DNA of 6,941 nt, taken from positions 1 to 6,941 of the forward strand of contig JAUHVS010000310.1 in NCBI GenBank assembly GCA_030424955.1, read 5' to 3'. A program made the translations under genes and the position numbers. Positions 5,167-6,941 of this stretch are shown piece by piece. The first letter of the stretch is position 1; each line of letters opens with the position of its first letter. Origin of the DNA: a bacterium (GTDB lineage: Bacteria > Myxococcota_A > Bradymonadia > UBA7976 > UBA1532). The notes under the pieces were generated by a model that saw only the letters and a list, made by a program, of their open reading frames with translations, made no database searches and had not been told where the DNA came from.

Positions 5167-6833
5167 AGCAGCAGGGCCAGGCCTGCGGGCCGGCCGCCGC
5201 CGCCCACGTCGCAGCTGCAGCCGTCGCCGCCGTCGCCGGTGGCGCCGGGGCCCGCGTCGCGGTCGCCACCGGGCTGGCCGCCCTCGCCGCCAGCGCCGCC
5301 AGCGCCGCCAGCGCCGGGATCCGCGGCGTCGATGGCCGCGCTGTTGTCGGTGATCACCTCTGGCTGGCCCGCCGCGAGCGTGCGCTCGATGCGCCGGGCC
5401 GCCGGCATGGGCGAGCCGTCCGCGCGGGCCTCCCCCTCGCGCACCAGCACCGCGGCGCCCCAGCGGCTGCCGTCGGGCAGGGTGATCGGGGCGCTGTAGT
5501 CGGGGCTGAAGTCGGGGCAGGTGACCGGGCGGGTGGCCACGCGCTGGGCGGCGACGTCACCCAGGTCGCGGTTGAAGGCGAACACGGCGTCGCGGTCCAG
5601 CTCGGCCGGGCTCAGCGCCGTCGTCATGCGGGTGAGGTACGGGTGCTGTGAGAACACGCGCACCAAGGTCTCGCGGGCGGGGTTGAACTCGGTGCGCAGC
5701 GCCTCGCCCAGGGCGTCGCCGTCCACCGCGCTGTCGGGGAAGCACTCGAAGCAGTCGAAGACCTGCTCGATGTCGGCCCCGTCGGCCGGGGTGATGACAG
5801 CCCGCAGGATCCGCTGCAGATCGGCGCCGGCGTCGGGCAGGAAGTAGGCGGCCTGCAGCTCGCCGAGGGTGGTCGAGGCCGCCATGTCGGCGATCTGCCT
5901 CTCGGACAGTGGGCTGAAGGGGTAGCCGTCGACGGGCCCGGCGAAGTCGGTGGCGAAGGCGTGGCCGCCGGCCTCATCCGCGGCGCTGGCCACCACGTCG
6001 GCATAGTTGCTGCCGCCGCCGGCCCAGTCGATGAGGCGGTCGTTGATCACCACGTGCTGGAAGGGCTCGACGGGCACCGCGCGGCTCGGGCCGAGCAGGT
6101 GCACGCTGAGGTGGGTGTCGGCCACCGCGCTGGCGCCGGTGGGGCGCAGCGGGATGGCGGCCACGTCGCCGGTGTAGGTGACCTGGATCGGCACGACGTC
6201 GCGGCTGCCGGCGCCCGCGGTCAGGCGCAGCGCCATGACCGCCAGGCCCATGTCGAGGTAGGGCTGCAGGCGGTCGGCGACGCCGTCGGGCGCGTGGTAG
6301 CCGTTGTCCTCGAGCCAGGTGATCAGCGTGTCGGCCTGCTCGGCCGTGATGAGCACGCTGGCGAAGGGGCCCAGCTGCTCCTGCGCGAGGATCTGCACGC
6401 CGTTGCGGCCGTCCACGCCGCCGTCGAAGGCCCCGCCGCCCGCGCCAACGTCGAAGGCGCCGAGCCAGGGATCGCAGCCCTCGTCGAAGGCGTCGCGCAC
6501 GACGAACTGGGCGGCGAAGCGGCCCTCGAGCCACTGGAAGAGCTCTTCGCTGGACAGGCTGAGCTGGGCGTCGCGGGGGACGGGCAGCAGCCAGCCGAAG
6601 GCGTCCGGCTCGCCGGCCCAGGTCAGGCGGGCGATCATGTGCATCTGCTCGCCCTCGGCGGCGAACAGGATCCGCTCGCCCTCGATGGCGAGCAGGTCCG
6701 GGGCGCCGGGGAAGAAGGCGCCACAGGCGAGCGCGGAGGGGGTCCCTAGATCGTGGCGCGAGGGGGTCCCATAGAAGTGGCGCTTGACAGTCTGGACACG
6801 ATTGAACCTGAGGTCATTGAACGAAAGCCGCAC
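5133..6833 (-). CDS. DUF2330 protein with MYXO-CTERM tail; N-terminus replaced, probable 5'-truncated pseudogene
   Basis: An envelope protein of unknown function. From residue 34 it matches DUF2330: ALACGAFF (34-41), the usual signal-peptide cleavage region and start of the mature protein, then GERILFA (52-58), FGWLLPVP (79-86), LITAEQADTLITWLEDNGYH (161-180) and IPLRPTGASA (227-236). Cysteines at 37, 120, 361, 364 and 439 could form disulfides after export. The C-terminus is a classic MYXO-CTERM sorting signal: Gly/Ala/Asp linker (about 500-537), Cys539-Ser-Cys541, hydrophobic helix (about 549-562) and four terminal Arg. Such proteins are exported, then processed and anchored at the cell surface. 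Here residues 1-33 (GTG start at 6833, weak SD) are polar and basic and form no signal peptide; they are encoded by a repeat-bearing sequence unlike the rest. The body has no frameshift, so the damage looks recent. Without a signal peptide the product should not reach the sorting machinery. Confidence 0.85.
   Translation of the reverse strand: MRLSFNDLRFNRVQTVKRHFYGTPSRHDLGTPSALACGAFFPGAPDLLAIEGERILFAAEGEQMHMIARLTWAGEPDAFGWLLPVPRDAQLSLSSEELFQWLEGRFAAQFVVRDAFDEGCDPWLGAFDVGAGGGAFDGGVDGRNGVQILAQEQLGPFASVLITAEQADTLITWLEDNGYHAPDGVADRLQPYLDMGLAVMALRLTAGAGSRDVVPIQVTYTGDVAAIPLRPTGASAVADTHLSVHLLGPSRAVPVEPFQHVVINDRLIDWAGGGSNYADVVASAADEAGGHAFATDFAGPVDGYPFSPLSERQIADMAASTTLGELQAAYFLPDAGADLQRILRAVITPADGADIEQVFDCFECFPDSAVDGDALGEALRTEFNPARETLVRVFSQHPYLTRMTTALSPAELDRDAVFAFNRDLGDVAAQRVATRPVTCPDFSPDYSAPITLPDGSRWGAAVLVREGEARADGSPMPAARRIERTLAAGQPEVITDNSAAIDAADPGAGGAGGAGGEGGQPGGDRDAGPGATGDGGDGCSCDVGGGGRPAGLALLLLGLVAIRRRR
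5286..5316. repeat. 9-bp tandem repeat encoding Ala-Gly-Gly units
   Basis: GCCGCCAGC occurs three times in a row (5286-5294, 5295-5303, 5304-5312) plus a partial fourth copy. On the minus strand it encodes Ala-Gly-Gly in the linker before the MYXO-CTERM motif (about residues 508-517). The unit is a multiple of three, so copy-number change by slippage would alter linker length without breaking the frame. Confidence 0.85.
6736..6783. repeat. Two adjacent 24-bp direct repeats, candidate end of a mobile element
   Basis: Copies at 6736-6759 and 6760-6783 abut with no gap and match at 18 of 24 positions. Both begin GAGGGGGTCCC and end GTGGCGC, with the differences confined to the middle. The first copy starts exactly where DUF2330 homology stops. 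Repeated transposase-binding sequences at an element end are known from IS21-type and some other insertion sequences, but I cannot assign a family from this fragment. No transposase gene and no target-site duplication are visible within the window. Confidence 0.65.
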
Positions 6834-6941
6834 CTCACCGCCTGCGTGGGCGCGCTCGACGGCTTGAGATCGGGATCAACGCGGCCAGAACAGCCGCCTG
6901 ATCAAGGGGTTACCCCACCATCCGGGGCATCCGGCGCCCCC
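6784..6941. other. Lower-GC flank beyond the tandem repeat, possibly mobile-element interior
   Basis: This stretch contains no confident gene. GC falls to about 50% over 6771-6830, against about 72% at 6541-6600. TTGACA at 6784-6789 is a perfect -35 hexamer on the plus strand, but no -10 stands at the right distance. ATTGAAC is repeated at 6801-6807 and 6816-6822, and GGGG-TTA-CCCC at 6906-6916 is a small dyad. A plus-strand frame is open from a TAG at 6747-6749 to the window end (GTG at 6753 or 6777). Its translation has many charged residues and could be the start of a gene running off the edge, but I cannot identify it. Confidence 0.4.

Noticed and set aside
4252..5499. A 415-codon plus-strand open frame over the transporter and the start of the DUF2330 region
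   Set aside because: Low-complexity Arg/Gly/Ala/Pro composition in the wrong frame of a clear MFS gene.
5961..6749. A 262-codon plus-strand open frame antisense to the DUF2330 gene
   Set aside because: The composition (Gly/Ala/Val/His/Glu) is what reverse-reading of a high-GC gene produces. The minus strand carries DUF2330 motifs.
6784..6812. TTGACA at 6784-6789 as a sigma-70 promoter
   Set aside because: The hexamer is perfect, but 16-18 bp downstream there is only CCTGAG-like sequence and no acceptable -10.

Overview
The window is very GC-rich (about 72% in a hand-counted stretch of coding sequence, with strong G/C at third codon positions). It looks like chromosomal DNA of a myxobacterium-type organism (Myxococcota or a close relative). 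The main evidence is the leftmost-reading gene (5133-6833, minus), a DUF2330-type protein that ends in a MYXO-CTERM tail: Gly/Ala linker, Cys-Ser-Cys, one hydrophobic helix, then an Arg cluster. I recognise no rRNA, tRNA or CRISPR array.

Layout: (1) 1-141, short GC-rich leader with no clear gene. (2) 142-3084 plus, a 980-residue protein with two receiver-type domains fused to a PEP synthase-like ATP-grasp (PPDK_N) domain and a family-specific C-terminal domain. It lacks the swivelling phosphohistidine domain and the PEP-binding barrel. (3) 3081-3671 minus, a 196-residue helical protein I do not recognise; its stop codon overlaps that of gene 1 in one CTAG. (4) 3672-3907, a divergent intergenic region with inverted repeats beside both ribosome-binding sites. 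(5) 3908-5125 plus, a 12-helix MFS transporter, probably a metabolite or organic-acid:proton symporter. (6) 5133-6833 minus, the DUF2330/MYXO-CTERM protein, tail-to-tail with the transporter. (7) 6736-6941, DNA of different character: a 24-bp direct tandem repeat followed by a stretch of about 50% GC.

The four genes form two convergent pairs around one divergent promoter region, so they are unlikely to be one operon and no shared pathway is evident. The two best leads are the REC-REC-ATP-grasp protein, a putative signal-responsive nucleotide-dependent phosphotransferase with no visible canonical phospho-acceptor domain, and the right edge. At the right edge the DUF2330 gene has lost its signal peptide exactly where a repeat-bearing, lower-GC sequence begins. 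This looks like insertion of a mobile element end, leaving a 5'-truncated, probably non-functional gene.
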